Source: Poriferisodalis sp965215815
GTDB taxonomy: Bacteria; Actinomycetota; Acidimicrobiia; Acidimicrobiales; Poriferisodalaceae
Assembly (NCBI RefSeq): GCF_965215815.1
Contig: NZ_CBDCEO010000012.1
Location: 1,302,001-1,366,000 of the forward strand
DNA: 64,000 nt
Direction: 5' to 3'
The notes below the pieces were generated by a model. It was given only the letters and a program-made list of their open reading frames with translations, was not told the origin of the DNA and did no database searches. This document shows, in pieces, positions 46,589 to 55,285 of this stretch. The position numbers and the translations under genes were made by a program. Position 1 is the first letter of the stretch, and each line of letters opens with the position of its first letter.

Positions 46589-46858
46589 TCAGGCGGCCTC
46601 GCGGCGGTGGCGGCGTTCAGTCCACCGACGGTCACGTTCGTCACGCAGCCGCTGCTCGGCGTCTTGCATCTGGCGCTTGCCGTCCCGCAAGGCGATTCGC
46701 AGGTCGCGGCGCAACTGGCGTGCGGTGCCCAGCACATTGGCCGTGCCCCGTACTGGTGCGTAGCGGTCCAGGAGCACCCGCAGCCGCCGTTGCACCCACA
46801 GCGAGGCCCCAGCGCCCAATCCGGCGCCCAGGGTCAACCAGCGCATCCGCTTCAGCAT
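46589..46858 (-). CDS. Small basic hypothetical protein (89 aa)
   Basis: Starts one nucleotide after the DUF948 stop (TGAGATG). Begins MLKRMRWLTLGAGLGAGASLWVQRRL, a short hydrophobic patch flanked by Arg, then a strongly basic coiled region (RQLRRDLRIALRDGKRQMQ, DERDRRWTERRHRRE). Similar small proteins are commonly found between DUF948 and alaS in actinobacteria, function unknown. Confidence 0.75.
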   Translation of the reverse strand: MLKRMRWLTLGAGLGAGASLWVQRRLRVLLDRYAPVRGTANVLGTARQLRRDLRIALRDGKRQMQDAEQRLRDERDRRWTERRHRREAA

Positions 46859-46859
46859 C

Positions 46860-47264
46860 TCAGCGCTCCGTACTCTCGCTGCTTCCAGCAGTGCTCCCAC
46901 TGCTGGGAGCAGTCTCGCGCCCTTCGTCTGAGGGTTTGCCCCGGAAAACGGAAAAGGCTGAACGAACTTTGTCGACGGGGACCGAAGCGGCCCGCGCCGT
47001 AGCGGCCCCGGCTGACTCAGCCAGCCCTGCGACCTTCTGGGCAACGTTCAACAGGTCACGCAGGCGGCTGATCTCGGCCTGGGCCATCTCGGCGGTGTCC
47101 GCCAGTTGGCTCAGTGCCGGTCCGGCCTTGGTATCAAAGTCTTCAAGCTTGCGCCGAAGCTCTCGCATCAGGCCGAACGCCTGAGTCAGCACAGCGACGA
47201 GCACTACGAGCGCGATCACGACGCAGACCGTCACCACCACCGCGGCAAGATCGCTGCCGCTCAT
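46860..47264 (-). CDS. DUF948 family membrane protein
   Basis: 134 residues: one N-terminal helix (AAVVVTVCVVIALVVLVAVL) followed by a coiled-coil (LMRELRRKLEDFDTKAGPAL and further) and a low-complexity Ser/Glu tail. This is the DUF948 layout, a family of unknown function often beside alaS or aspS. ATG overlaps the aspS stop as ATGA. Confidence 0.85.
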   Translation of the reverse strand: MSGSDLAAVVVTVCVVIALVVLVAVLTQAFGLMRELRRKLEDFDTKAGPALSQLADTAEMAQAEISRLRDLLNVAQKVAGLAESAGAATARAASVPVDKVRSAFSVFRGKPSDEGRETAPSSGSTAGSSESTER

Positions 47265-49087
47265 GCTTCGTCCTCTTCGTCGCTGAGCACGAGCGCGAGG
47301 CCCAGTTCGTCGAGCTGGACATCGGAGATCGCAGACGGGGCATTCGTGAGCGGGTCGGCGCCGGACTGGCTCTTGGGAAATGCGATGACCTCACGGATGT
47401 TCTCCTCGCCGCACAGCAACGCCGCCAGGCGGTCGATGCCGAAGGCGAAGCCGGCATGCGGCGGAGCGCCGAACCGGAATGCATCCAGCAGGAATCCGAA
47501 TCGCTCCTGCGCTGCGGCGGGCTCGATGCCCAGCAGGTCGAAAATCTGCTGCTGGATATCGCCCCGATGGATCCGGACGCTGCCCGAGCCCAACTCCCAG
47601 CCGTTCAGCACCAGGTCGTACGCCTGAGAACGCACCTCGAGCAGCGTGTCGGCGTCAAAGCCTCCACCGGCCGCCATCCGCGCCGAGGCCGCGGCGACCG
47701 CGTCGAGATCATCGGTGTGGGGCATCGTGAACGGGTGGTGTGCCGGCGCCGGAAGGCCCTCCGCGTTTACGTCGTCGAACAGCGGGAAGTCCACGACCCA
47801 CAGGAAGTTCAGGCCACCCTCGTTCACCGGCGGACGGCCCAGCTCCAGTCGCAGCAGTCCGAGCACACCGCTGGCCTTACGCCAGGTGTCGGCCACCAGG
47901 TAGCACATGTCCCCCGGCTCGGCGCCCAGGCGCTCCAATACACCGTCAATCTCGGCGTCGGACATGAACTTCGCAACCGGCGAGGTGACGGCCAGCCGGC
48001 CGCCTGCCGCGCTGCGGGCTCCGTCAGCCAGCGGCTCGCCGACGCTGACTCGTATCCACACGAGTCCCTTGGCGCCCCAGCGCTGACACTGCTTGGTGAG
48101 ATCGTCGACTGCATTGCGGCTGATGTCGCCACCGCCGGGCACCCGGATGCCCCGTACGGCGGGCGCCTTGAACGCATTGAATCCCGTCTCGGTGAACAGG
48201 TCGCTGAGCTCGACGAGTTCAAGCCCAAAGCGCAGGTCCGGCTTGTCGGATCCGTAGCGGTCAATCGCTTCGTGCCAGCTGATCTCGGGCATCGCATCGG
48301 GGCGCACGCCGGTGATCTCTTCGGCGGCTTCTGCCACTGCGGTGCTGATCACTGCTCGCACCTCAGCGCCGGTGGCGAAGCTCATCTCCAAGTCGAGCTG
48401 GGTGAACTCGAACTGGCGATCCGCCCGCAGGTCCTCATCTCGCAGGCATCGAGCGATCTGGTAGTAGCGGTCGATCCCGCCCACCATGGCGAGCTGCTTG
48501 AACAGCTGCGGGCTCTGGGGCAGCGCATAGAAGCGGCCTTGATGCAGCCGGCTGGGCACCACGAAGTCGCGGGCGCCTTCGGGCGTCGAGGCCACCAACG
48601 TGGGCGTCTCGATCTCGATGAACTCGGCGGCCTCCATCGAGCGCCGGATCGCTGCGTTGATGCGCGCCCGCTTCACCAGATTCGAATGCATGCGGGGGTT
48701 GCGCAAATCCAGGTAGCGGTGTCGGATGCGCAGCATTTCGTCCACGTCGGTTCGACCGTCGATCTGGAACGGCGGCGGCTCTGAGCGAGACAGCACCTCG
48801 ACGGTTGCATCGCCGATCTCGATCTCGCCCGTGGCCAGGTCGGGATTCGCAGTATCTGATGGGCGCTCCCGAACTGTCCCGGTCACCGCCAGCACGTACT
48901 CCGAGCGCAGATCGTGCGCGTGATCTACGACGCACTGCACGATGCCGGTCCGGTCGCGCAAGTCGACAAACGCCAGGTGCTCGCCATGCTCACGACGCCG
49001 GGAAACCCAGCCGCACACGGTGACTTCCCGGCCGATGTCGGCGCGGCTGAGCCGCCCGCAATAGTCGGTACGCATGCCAGTGATCAC
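47261..49087 (-). CDS. aspS: Aspartate-tRNA ligase
   Basis: 608-residue class IIb synthetase of bacterial type: OB anticodon domain (REVTVCGWVSRRREHG), motif 2 region RYYQIARCLRDEDLRADRQ, GAD insert and motif 3 GFAFGIDRLAALLCGEENIR. Whether it charges only tRNA-Asp or also tRNA-Asn depends on gatCAB elsewhere. Start GTG 49087 has AAGGA upstream; ATG 49075 is the alternative. Confidence 0.96.
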   Translation of the reverse strand: MITGMRTDYCGRLSRADIGREVTVCGWVSRRREHGEHLAFVDLRDRTGIVQCVVDHAHDLRSEYVLAVTGTVRERPSDTANPDLATGEIEIGDATVEVLSRSEPPPFQIDGRTDVDEMLRIRHRYLDLRNPRMHSNLVKRARINAAIRRSMEAAEFIEIETPTLVASTPEGARDFVVPSRLHQGRFYALPQSPQLFKQLAMVGGIDRYYQIARCLRDEDLRADRQFEFTQLDLEMSFATGAEVRAVISTAVAEAAEEITGVRPDAMPEISWHEAIDRYGSDKPDLRFGLELVELSDLFTETGFNAFKAPAVRGIRVPGGGDISRNAVDDLTKQCQRWGAKGLVWIRVSVGEPLADGARSAAGGRLAVTSPVAKFMSDAEIDGVLERLGAEPGDMCYLVADTWRKASGVLGLLRLELGRPPVNEGGLNFLWVVDFPLFDDVNAEGLPAPAHHPFTMPHTDDLDAVAAASARMAAGGGFDADTLLEVRSQAYDLVLNGWELGSGSVRIHRGDIQQQIFDLLGIEPAAAQERFGFLLDAFRFGAPPHAGFAFGIDRLAALLCGEENIREVIAFPKSQSGADPLTNAPSAISDVQLDELGLALVLSDEEDEA

Positions 49088-49106
49088 TCGGTCTGTCCTT
49101 TGGAAT

Positions 49107-50483
49107 TCAAGCTGGGTTTGGGCTGTCGCCCGAAGCGGGTGCCGGGGCGTTCAGCGTGTCAAAGACGGCTCGCAGCGTGCCCAGCAATTCAGACCGCGGC
49201 ACGGTCTGCTGCGGCAGGTCAACGCTGCCGCCGTCGGGGCGTCGCAGCGGCCGGACGGTGACCGTGCCAGCGTCAATCTCGTCGGTTCCCACGATGAGTG
49301 CGATCTCAGCACCGGAGCGGTCTGCGGCGCGCATCTGCGCTCGTATGGACCGGTTGTCGAAGGCACGGTCGGCCCGCACGCCGATGGACCGCAGCTCGTG
49401 GGTGAGGTCGCGCGCCACAGCCCCCCCAGCGGTGTCGATCACCCACACCTCGGCTCGCTGCGCCGGCACGTCGAACACGCCCTCGGCGTCGCATGCGAGC
49501 AGCAGCCGCTCGATGCCCAGCGCAAACCCGATGCCAGGCGTGGGCGGCCCGCCGAGCGCCTCGACGAGGCCGTTGTAGCGGCCGCCTCCGCAAATGGTGT
49601 CCTGGGCGGCGTCCAGGCTCGCGGCGCGGAACTCGAACGTGGTGCGGGTGTAGTAGTCGAGACCCCGCACCAGCTTGGGCTCGACTACATGTTCGATCCC
49701 AAGAGCGCCGAGGCCCTCGCGCACCCGTTCAAAGTGGGCGGCCGTCTCGCCGGACAGGAAGTCAGTGATTCGCGGAGCCTCAGCAGCCACCGCTGCGGTT
49801 GCCGGGCGTTTCGAGTCCAGGATGCGCAGCGGGTGGCGCTCGATCTTGTCCCTGTCGCTGGGATCGACGTCGTCAGCCCGGCGTTGCAGGTAGGACGTAA
49901 GCGCCTCGCCAAACGCCAAGCGGGTGTCAGCGTCGCCCATGGAATTCACCAGCAGCGGCACCCGCTGCAGCCCGATGGCACCGAAGAGCTCGGCCGCTAG
50001 AGCGATGATCTCGACGTCGGCATCAGGGTCGTCGGTGCCCAGCGTCTCTGCGCCGATCTGGTGAAACTGGCGGTAACGGCCCGCTTGGGGCGCCTCATAG
50101 CGGAAGAACGGCCCCTGGTACCACACCTTCCAAGGCGTCGTCGGACGGTGCTGGGCGAATGCCCGGCACACCGATGCCGTTCCCTCGGGCCGCAATGCGA
50201 GGCGCCTATCGCTGCGGTCAACGAACTCGTACATCTCCTTGCCGACCACGTCGGTGCCCTCGCCAATGCGGCTGAACACGCCGATGTCCTCGAAGATCGG
50301 CGTCTGCAGGTAGCCGAAGCCCGCCCGGTCCGCTGCGTCGATGAATGTGCCCAGCAGCGCAACCCAACGGCCCGATTCGGGCGGGGCCAGATCGTGCGTG
50401 CCAATGGGCGTCCGGAACGATCTCCCGGCTGTCACGTCATCGCCGCCGGTAGGGCGCGCAGGCGTCGAAGGCGTACCGGACAT
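49107..50483 (-). CDS. hisS: Histidine-tRNA ligase
   Basis: 458-residue class II synthetase. Motif 1 area PIGTHDLAPPESGRWVAL, motif 2 LRPEGTASVCRAFAQ, histidine motif LVRGLDYYTRTTFEF, motif 3 GIGFALGIERLLLA and a C-terminal anticodon domain. N-terminal 20 residues are a polar extension. Lies 19 nt upstream of aspS in the same transcript. Confidence 0.96.
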   Translation of the reverse strand: MSGTPSTPARPTGGDDVTAGRSFRTPIGTHDLAPPESGRWVALLGTFIDAADRAGFGYLQTPIFEDIGVFSRIGEGTDVVGKEMYEFVDRSDRRLALRPEGTASVCRAFAQHRPTTPWKVWYQGPFFRYEAPQAGRYRQFHQIGAETLGTDDPDADVEIIALAAELFGAIGLQRVPLLVNSMGDADTRLAFGEALTSYLQRRADDVDPSDRDKIERHPLRILDSKRPATAAVAAEAPRITDFLSGETAAHFERVREGLGALGIEHVVEPKLVRGLDYYTRTTFEFRAASLDAAQDTICGGGRYNGLVEALGGPPTPGIGFALGIERLLLACDAEGVFDVPAQRAEVWVIDTAGGAVARDLTHELRSIGVRADRAFDNRSIRAQMRAADRSGAEIALIVGTDEIDAGTVTVRPLRRPDGGSVDLPQQTVPRSELLGTLRAVFDTLNAPAPASGDSPNPA

Positions 50484-50611
50484 GACCAGCGCAGGCTACG
50501 GCCCGACCAGCGCCAGTCCTAGCTCAGCTTGCATCGCCCCGACTCGGTGAATGGCGGCGGGAGCGCCGATTGCATATCGACATTCGTGAGCGATGGTGTC
50601 GATTGACGAGA

Positions 50612-51031
50612 TCAGGCTGCTGGATCGAGCAACTGGACGAGACGAGTCCTTTCGGTCCAGTCGTGGATCGCTGCATCTGTCGTCGCCAGAGTCAGCCCGT
50701 GAAGCATGGCCGTGGCGACGATCACCTGGTCGGCGGGATCGCGGTGAAATCCCGAGTTCATGAGCAAGGCCGACTCGACTGCGATGTCACCGTCAACGGG
50801 CAGCTCGCGCAGACCCGACGCGAGACGCTCACGGCGCCACGTCGCCGGGTGCTGACCGAGGTTGATGCGGCCATGGTGGTGCAGCCGAGTGGTCTCGACG
50901 AACGTAATCGCGGACACCGCCACCTCGCCGTCATCAAGACCACTCTCCACCGCGTCCTTGAACTCATTGCTGAGTGCGTCGCTGTCGGACACCAACCGCA
51001 GCAGCACGTTGGTGTCAAGCAGGAGGCTCAC
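50612..51031 (-). CDS. vapC: PIN-domain toxin (VapC-like)
   Basis: 139-residue PIN ribonuclease. Acidic residues visible in LLLDTNVLLRL, AITFVETTRL, DPADQVIVATAMLHG and LATTDAAI give the four-Asp/Glu metal site. Start GTG 51031 overlaps the antitoxin stop as GTGA. Toxicity presumably RNA cleavage, target unknown. Confidence 0.88.
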   Translation of the reverse strand: MSLLLDTNVLLRLVSDSDALSNEFKDAVESGLDDGEVAVSAITFVETTRLHHHGRINLGQHPATWRRERLASGLRELPVDGDIAVESALLMNSGFHRDPADQVIVATAMLHGLTLATTDAAIHDWTERTRLVQLLDPAA

Positions 51032-51342
51032 TGCGGCCGGGCCGGCTCGAGCACCTGGTCGGGTCGGGCGATCATGTCCCAGTCCTCGGTTGGGATCGCT
51101 GGCTCGCTGTCGATGTCGGCGAGGATCTGAAGCTGTCCCACGCACGACCCCACGAGCTTCGGCCGTTCATCTCGGATTGCGCTTACGCGTACCACTGCGC
51201 GACGACGCTTGGTGACGACGATCTCGGCACCGGTCTCGTGCACCTCGTCCATCAGGCGCAGACAGTTCGTCTTGAATTCGCCCGCTGCAACGACGCGCCC
51301 AGCCAATGCGCCATGATGCGTGCCCATTTCATCCCTTGCCAT
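51028..51342 (-). CDS. vapB: Phd/YefM-type antitoxin
   Basis: 104-residue protein with the Phd/YefM DNA-binding start VVAAGEFKTNCLRLMDEVHET, then AEIVVTKRRRAVVRVSAI and an acidic C-terminus that would occupy the toxin. Partner of the adjacent PIN toxin, translationally coupled. Binding to its own promoter is expected. Confidence 0.85.
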   Translation of the reverse strand: MARDEMGTHHGALAGRVVAAGEFKTNCLRLMDEVHETGAEIVVTKRRRAVVRVSAIRDERPKLVGSCVGQLQILADIDSEPAIPTEDWDMIARPDQVLEPARPQ

Positions 51343-51454
51343 GACTAGAGCCTAGTCGCAACGTCCACACCATGGTTACCAATTGACGACTATATAACTA
51401 GCCCAAGGCGCACGGCCACCGCTGGGCCGGGCCCTCAGCAATTGGTGCGCACCC
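51343..51454 (-). promoter_or_regulatory. Promoter region of the vapBC-like pair
   Basis: The 112-bp gap after relA is AT-rich in its middle (ACTATATAACTAG around 51388-51400), the only such spot nearby, and carries GGTAACCATGGT-type symmetric sequence closer to the vapB start. It plausibly holds the -10 and the antitoxin operator; exact elements not determined. Confidence 0.35.
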
Positions 51455-53692
51455 TCAGTACTCGGTGCGGGCGAGGCCTTCGATTGAGCGGTACGCGTCG
51501 AACACGCCATTGACGTCCCGGAGCGCCGCCAGCAGCTGATCCAGCAGCACCGGGTCGCCGACCTCGACTTCGAATTGCATCACCGCGACCTGATCGTCGC
51601 CGACGAACGTTTCGCAGCTGGCGATCGACAGGCCATGGCGGCCCGAGACCACGTTGACCACGTCGAGCAGCAGCCGGTTGCGGTCGAGGCCCCGGACCTC
51701 CAGCGCCGCGGCGAACTCGCCTGCCCAGCTCTCGTCCCACTCCACCTCGACTTGTCGGGCATTTGACGACGTGGCCAGCTCGGCCGCGTTGGCGCAGTCG
51801 GCTCGGTGCACCGAGAGACCGCGCCCACTCGTGGTGAAGCCCAGGATCTCGTCACCGCGCACGGGGCTGCAGCAGCGGGCGAGGCGCACCAGCGAGTCGT
51901 CGTGGCCGTCGACATGAACGCCCGCGGAGCGGCGGCGGCGTGAGCCGCGCTGGCTGGCGGGGCGAGCCGGCAGTTGCGCGCCGTCGCCGTCGCCGCGCAG
52001 GTTGTCGACAAGACGCTTGGCCACTGAATGGGGTGCAATGTCGCCCTTGCCGACGGCTTCGAAGAGCAGCTCGGCGTCGGGTCGGCTGAACTGCTCCGCC
52101 ACCGCACCCATCTCGTCGCCTTCGATGAGCAGCGACGCCTTGAGCCCTTCGTTTTGCAGCTCGTCCGACACGGCCTCCCGGCCGGCAGACACCCACTCCG
52201 ACCTATCAGAGCGAGCAAACCAGCGTCGGATGCTGTAGCGGGCCCGGGGGGTGACCGCAGTCTCCAGCCAATCGCGCGACGGCCGGGTTCCCGGATCGTC
52301 TGATGTGAACGCTTCGATCGTGTCGCCCGAGCGCAGCTGCCGGTCCAGCGGCACCAGCCGTCCGTCGATCTTGGCACCGATGAGCGAATCGCCGATGTCG
52401 GTGTGGATGGCGTAGGCGAAGTCAATGGACGTGGCGCCGGTCGGCAACGTCACCACGTCGCCCTTGGGCGTGAACACGTACACCTCACCGTGGCCCAGAT
52501 CGCTGGCGATGGTGCGCATGAATTCGGCCGGGTCGTCGGACTCTGCCTGCCACTCGACCAGGCGGCTCAGCCACGGCATGTCCGCCTCGGCGGCCGAAGC
52601 GCCGTTGCGCCCCGCCTTATAGCGCCAGTGCGCCGCCACCCCGAATTCCGCTCGCTGATGCATCTCGTCAGTGCGGATCTGCACTTCCACCGCTGTGCCC
52701 GAGGGCCCAACGACCGTCGTGTGCAAGGACTGGTACAGGTTGAACTTGGGCATCGCGATGTAGTCCTTGAACCGGCCAGTCACCGGCTTCCATGTCGCGT
52801 GGATCGAGCCCAATGCTGCGTACGCGTCGCGGATCGTGGGCACCACCACCCGGATGCCCACCAAGTCGAAGATCTCGTCGAACGAACGGTTCTTGATGAC
52901 CATCTTCTCGTAGACGCTCCAGTGGTGCTTCTTGCGTCCGGTCACCGTGGCGTCGATCTTCATCCGGGACAACTGCTCACGGACCTCGGTCAGCACCTGA
53001 TCGACGTACCGCTCCTGTTCAGGTGTGCGCTCGGCCAGCATCCGGTCGATCTCGGCGTAGCGCTTCGGGTACAGCGCTGCGAACGCCAGGTCCTCCAGCT
53101 CGTCTCGCACTTGCTGCATGCCCAACCTGTTAGCGAGCGGTGCGTAGATGTCGAGCGTCTCACGGGCGATGTCGGCCTGCTTGGTGCCATCCAGAGCTCC
53201 GATCGTGCGCATGTTGTGCAGGCGGTCCGACAGCTTGATCATCAGCACGCGCGGATCGTTCGCAATCGCCACCAGCATCTTGCGCAGCGTGGCGGCCTGC
53301 TGCGCCTGCTTGGAAGCGAAGCGCACCCGGTCGAGCTTGGTGACACCGTCCACGATGGCCGCCACCTCGGAGCCGAACTCGTCGGACAGCGCCACGAGCT
53401 CGACGCTGGTGTCCTCGACGGCGTCATGCAGCAGCGCTGCGGCGATCGAGGTGTCGTCGAGGCCGAGATCGGCAACCACTCTGGCCACCGCCACCGGGTG
53501 GGTGATGTACGCCTCGCCGGTCTTGCGTCGCTGACCCTCGTGCGCCTGTGCGGCAGCCTCGTAGGCTCGGATCACGAGTTCGGGCGATCGCTTCGGCCAG
53601 AGTTGCCGGTAGCGCTCGACGACAGGCGAGATGTCGGCCGCGACCGTGTTCGCGATGCGTCGCCACGGCAGGACGCGCGACACCGCAGGCAT
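51455..53692 (-). CDS. relA: RelA/SpoT bifunctional (p)ppGpp synthetase/hydrolase
   Basis: 745-residue stringent response enzyme. HD hydrolase domain with HD at 89-90 (ALLHDAVEDTS) and KLSDRLHNMRT, synthetase domain with TGRKKHHWSVYEKM, GIRVVVPTIRDAYAAL and YIAMPKFNLYQSLHTTV, TGS domain, zinc-finger-like CC in RCCSPVRGDEILGF, and a C-terminal ACT domain. Both catalytic sites look intact, so it should make and break (p)ppGpp. Start ATG 53692 chosen as first before homology. Confidence 0.95.
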   Translation of the reverse strand: MPAVSRVLPWRRIANTVAADISPVVERYRQLWPKRSPELVIRAYEAAAQAHEGQRRKTGEAYITHPVAVARVVADLGLDDTSIAAALLHDAVEDTSVELVALSDEFGSEVAAIVDGVTKLDRVRFASKQAQQAATLRKMLVAIANDPRVLMIKLSDRLHNMRTIGALDGTKQADIARETLDIYAPLANRLGMQQVRDELEDLAFAALYPKRYAEIDRMLAERTPEQERYVDQVLTEVREQLSRMKIDATVTGRKKHHWSVYEKMVIKNRSFDEIFDLVGIRVVVPTIRDAYAALGSIHATWKPVTGRFKDYIAMPKFNLYQSLHTTVVGPSGTAVEVQIRTDEMHQRAEFGVAAHWRYKAGRNGASAAEADMPWLSRLVEWQAESDDPAEFMRTIASDLGHGEVYVFTPKGDVVTLPTGATSIDFAYAIHTDIGDSLIGAKIDGRLVPLDRQLRSGDTIEAFTSDDPGTRPSRDWLETAVTPRARYSIRRWFARSDRSEWVSAGREAVSDELQNEGLKASLLIEGDEMGAVAEQFSRPDAELLFEAVGKGDIAPHSVAKRLVDNLRGDGDGAQLPARPASQRGSRRRRSAGVHVDGHDDSLVRLARCCSPVRGDEILGFTTSGRGLSVHRADCANAAELATSSNARQVEVEWDESWAGEFAAALEVRGLDRNRLLLDVVNVVSGRHGLSIASCETFVGDDQVAVMQFEVEVGDPVLLDQLLAALRDVNGVFDAYRSIEGLARTEY

Positions 53693-53772
53693 GGTCCTAG
53701 CCAAGCTGGCCGGCGTAGTGTTCGACTGGAGCAAGGTCGAACCGGCGTGAACTCACACTCTCATTCTGCCGT

Positions 53773-53816
53773 GATTGACAAGGACCCCGTTGACAATGCC
53801 CGGCCGATCACGGGTA
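53773..53816 (+). promoter_or_regulatory. Candidate plus-strand promoter upstream of the small gene at 53869
   Basis: Two TTGACA hexamers lie close together (about 53773 and 53790). The second is followed after about 19 bp by TAATGC, a possible -10. Gap between the divergent relA and the small gene. Confidence 0.35.
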
Positions 53817-53868
53817 ATGCGCTTCTGCAAGCGACAGGCAATGGGAGCAATTGCCGTATCTTGAGACT

Positions 53869-54078
53869 GTGGGGCGTGATTCGAGCCGGGGCATCACTGT
53901 CTTTGATCTGTTCGAGGCCGCCGAGCGCATGATTGAAGCTCGTCTGCGGCGCAGCAAGCCGGCGGTCACACAGGCAGAAATCCGCGCCGCCATCGACGAG
54001 TGGGCCTCGGGCGGCGACCGCCACCTCGACGCCGACGGCTATCTCCGCGAAATTCCCATTCCCCCGTACTTGCAGTGA
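53869..54078 (+). CDS. Small hypothetical protein (69 aa)
   Basis: From GTG 53869 the frame reads VGRDSSRGITVFDLFEAAER then MIEARLRRSKPAVTQAEIRAAIDEWASGG and ends IPIPPYLQ. The regular helices and lack of low complexity suggest a real folded protein. TTG 53851 could extend it by six residues. It stands alone, divergent from relA. I do not recognise the family. Confidence 0.55.
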   Translation: MGRDSSRGITVFDLFEAAERMIEARLRRSKPAVTQAEIRAAIDEWASGGDRHLDADGYLREIPIPPYLQ

Positions 54079-54176
54079 CGCGCCTCGACGACGCGGCCAG
54101 CTTGTCGCAGCTGCAAGCTCACGGCGCCTTCTGACAGCTGCGGCCGATACCGGAACTTCGTCTTCGAGGCGGGCCG

Positions 54177-54557
54177 TTATGCGGTGAGCGTCGAGATCGG
54201 GTAGGCGAGCACTTTCTCGTCGGTCGTGACGAGCGTGTGTCCCTCGATCATCGATTGGGCGACGAGGAGCCGGTCGAACGGGTCTGCGTGCAGGTAGGGC
54301 AGCGTTCGAAGGCCCATCGCATGCGCTGCGGTGAGATCGAGCCAGTTCGCGCCGAGCCGGGTGGCCAGGGTCTGACAGCTGTGCTCCAGAAACAGCTTGC
54401 CGATGCGGCGCTTGATCTCTATTTCTGCGACCGAGATTGACGACACGACGAGGTCGTTGACGGGGTCCTCCAAAGCCGCCACAGCCTCAGTCGAGAGTCG
54501 TTCCGGCGCCTCGTTGGCCCACAACAGAACATTCGTGTCGAGCAGGAGCGTTGCCAT
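54177..54557 (-). CDS. vapC: PIN-domain toxin of type II TA system
   Basis: 126-residue PIN protein of the Sll0205-like group: TLLLDTNVLLWANEAPERLS, SISVAEIEIKRRIGKL, LPYLHADPFDRLLVAQS and LVTTDEKVLAYP supply all conserved acids. The ATG overlaps the antitoxin stop as TGATG. Second TA module of the window. Confidence 0.9.
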   Translation of the reverse strand: MATLLLDTNVLLWANEAPERLSTEAVAALEDPVNDLVVSSISVAEIEIKRRIGKLFLEHSCQTLATRLGANWLDLTAAHAMGLRTLPYLHADPFDRLLVAQSMIEGHTLVTTDEKVLAYPISTLTA

Positions 54558-54793
54558 CAGAGCGGGTCTTCGAGCGACTCGAGCACTTCGGCGGGCGTGT
54601 CGTCGAAATCGTCAGCCATGGTGATCGTGCCACGGAGCTGCCCGAGCTGGCGGCGCGCCGGCGGTCGAGCAACCTGCTTGAGGCCAGCAGCGAGAAGCTC
54701 GTTGATGACTTCGCCGAGCGTCCGGCGAGATTCGAACGCGATGCGCCGGGCTTCGTCGTAGATCGCGTCATCCAGCGACACCGTGGTGCGCAT
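54557..54793 (-). CDS. vapB: Ribbon-helix-helix antitoxin (VapB type)
   Basis: 78 residues beginning MRTTVSLDDAIYDEARRIAF and then RRTLGEVINELLAAGLKQ, a ribbon-helix-helix DNA-binding fold, with an acidic C-terminus (DDFDDTPAEVLESLEDP) that should neutralise the adjacent PIN toxin. Normal length, one-nucleotide overlap. Confidence 0.9.
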   Translation of the reverse strand: MRTTVSLDDAIYDEARRIAFESRRTLGEVINELLAAGLKQVARPPARRQLGQLRGTITMADDFDDTPAEVLESLEDPL

Positions 54794-55285
54794 ACGCGCA
54801 CCATAGCGTCACCATCGGAGCACTAACGGCGGCGGCCTTTCTTGCGGGGGCGGGGCGACGCGCTGCGTGTGTAGTTCTCGGCGGCGAGCGCCTCCTTGTA
54901 CGCCACCCAGGAGTCGTCGGCCACCACGGCGGACAGGTACGCGTCCCCCGGCACCGCCGCGGAAGCGCAGCCCATTCCGGGACCATCGACAACGTCCCTC
55001 GGCACGGGACCCAGAACTATCCTGTGGATTCTTGCGCCAAGTCTCGGTGAAGACCGGGTGCGAACGGTCCGAGGTTCTGCGAGCAAGAACCATCGGCGAC
55101 GACAAGGGCAGAAGGCAGCAGCGAAGAACGATGCGACCATGACGAACCCATTCGACGGCGCGCCAGCGTCACGTCGGAGACGTTCACCGGAGCGACAGCT
55201 TGCTGCACCGACAGCAGGCAGCATCTGGGATTCGACTGACCCCTTCGCAGATGGCGCTGGTGACGTCCGCGCACGCGCCGGACCC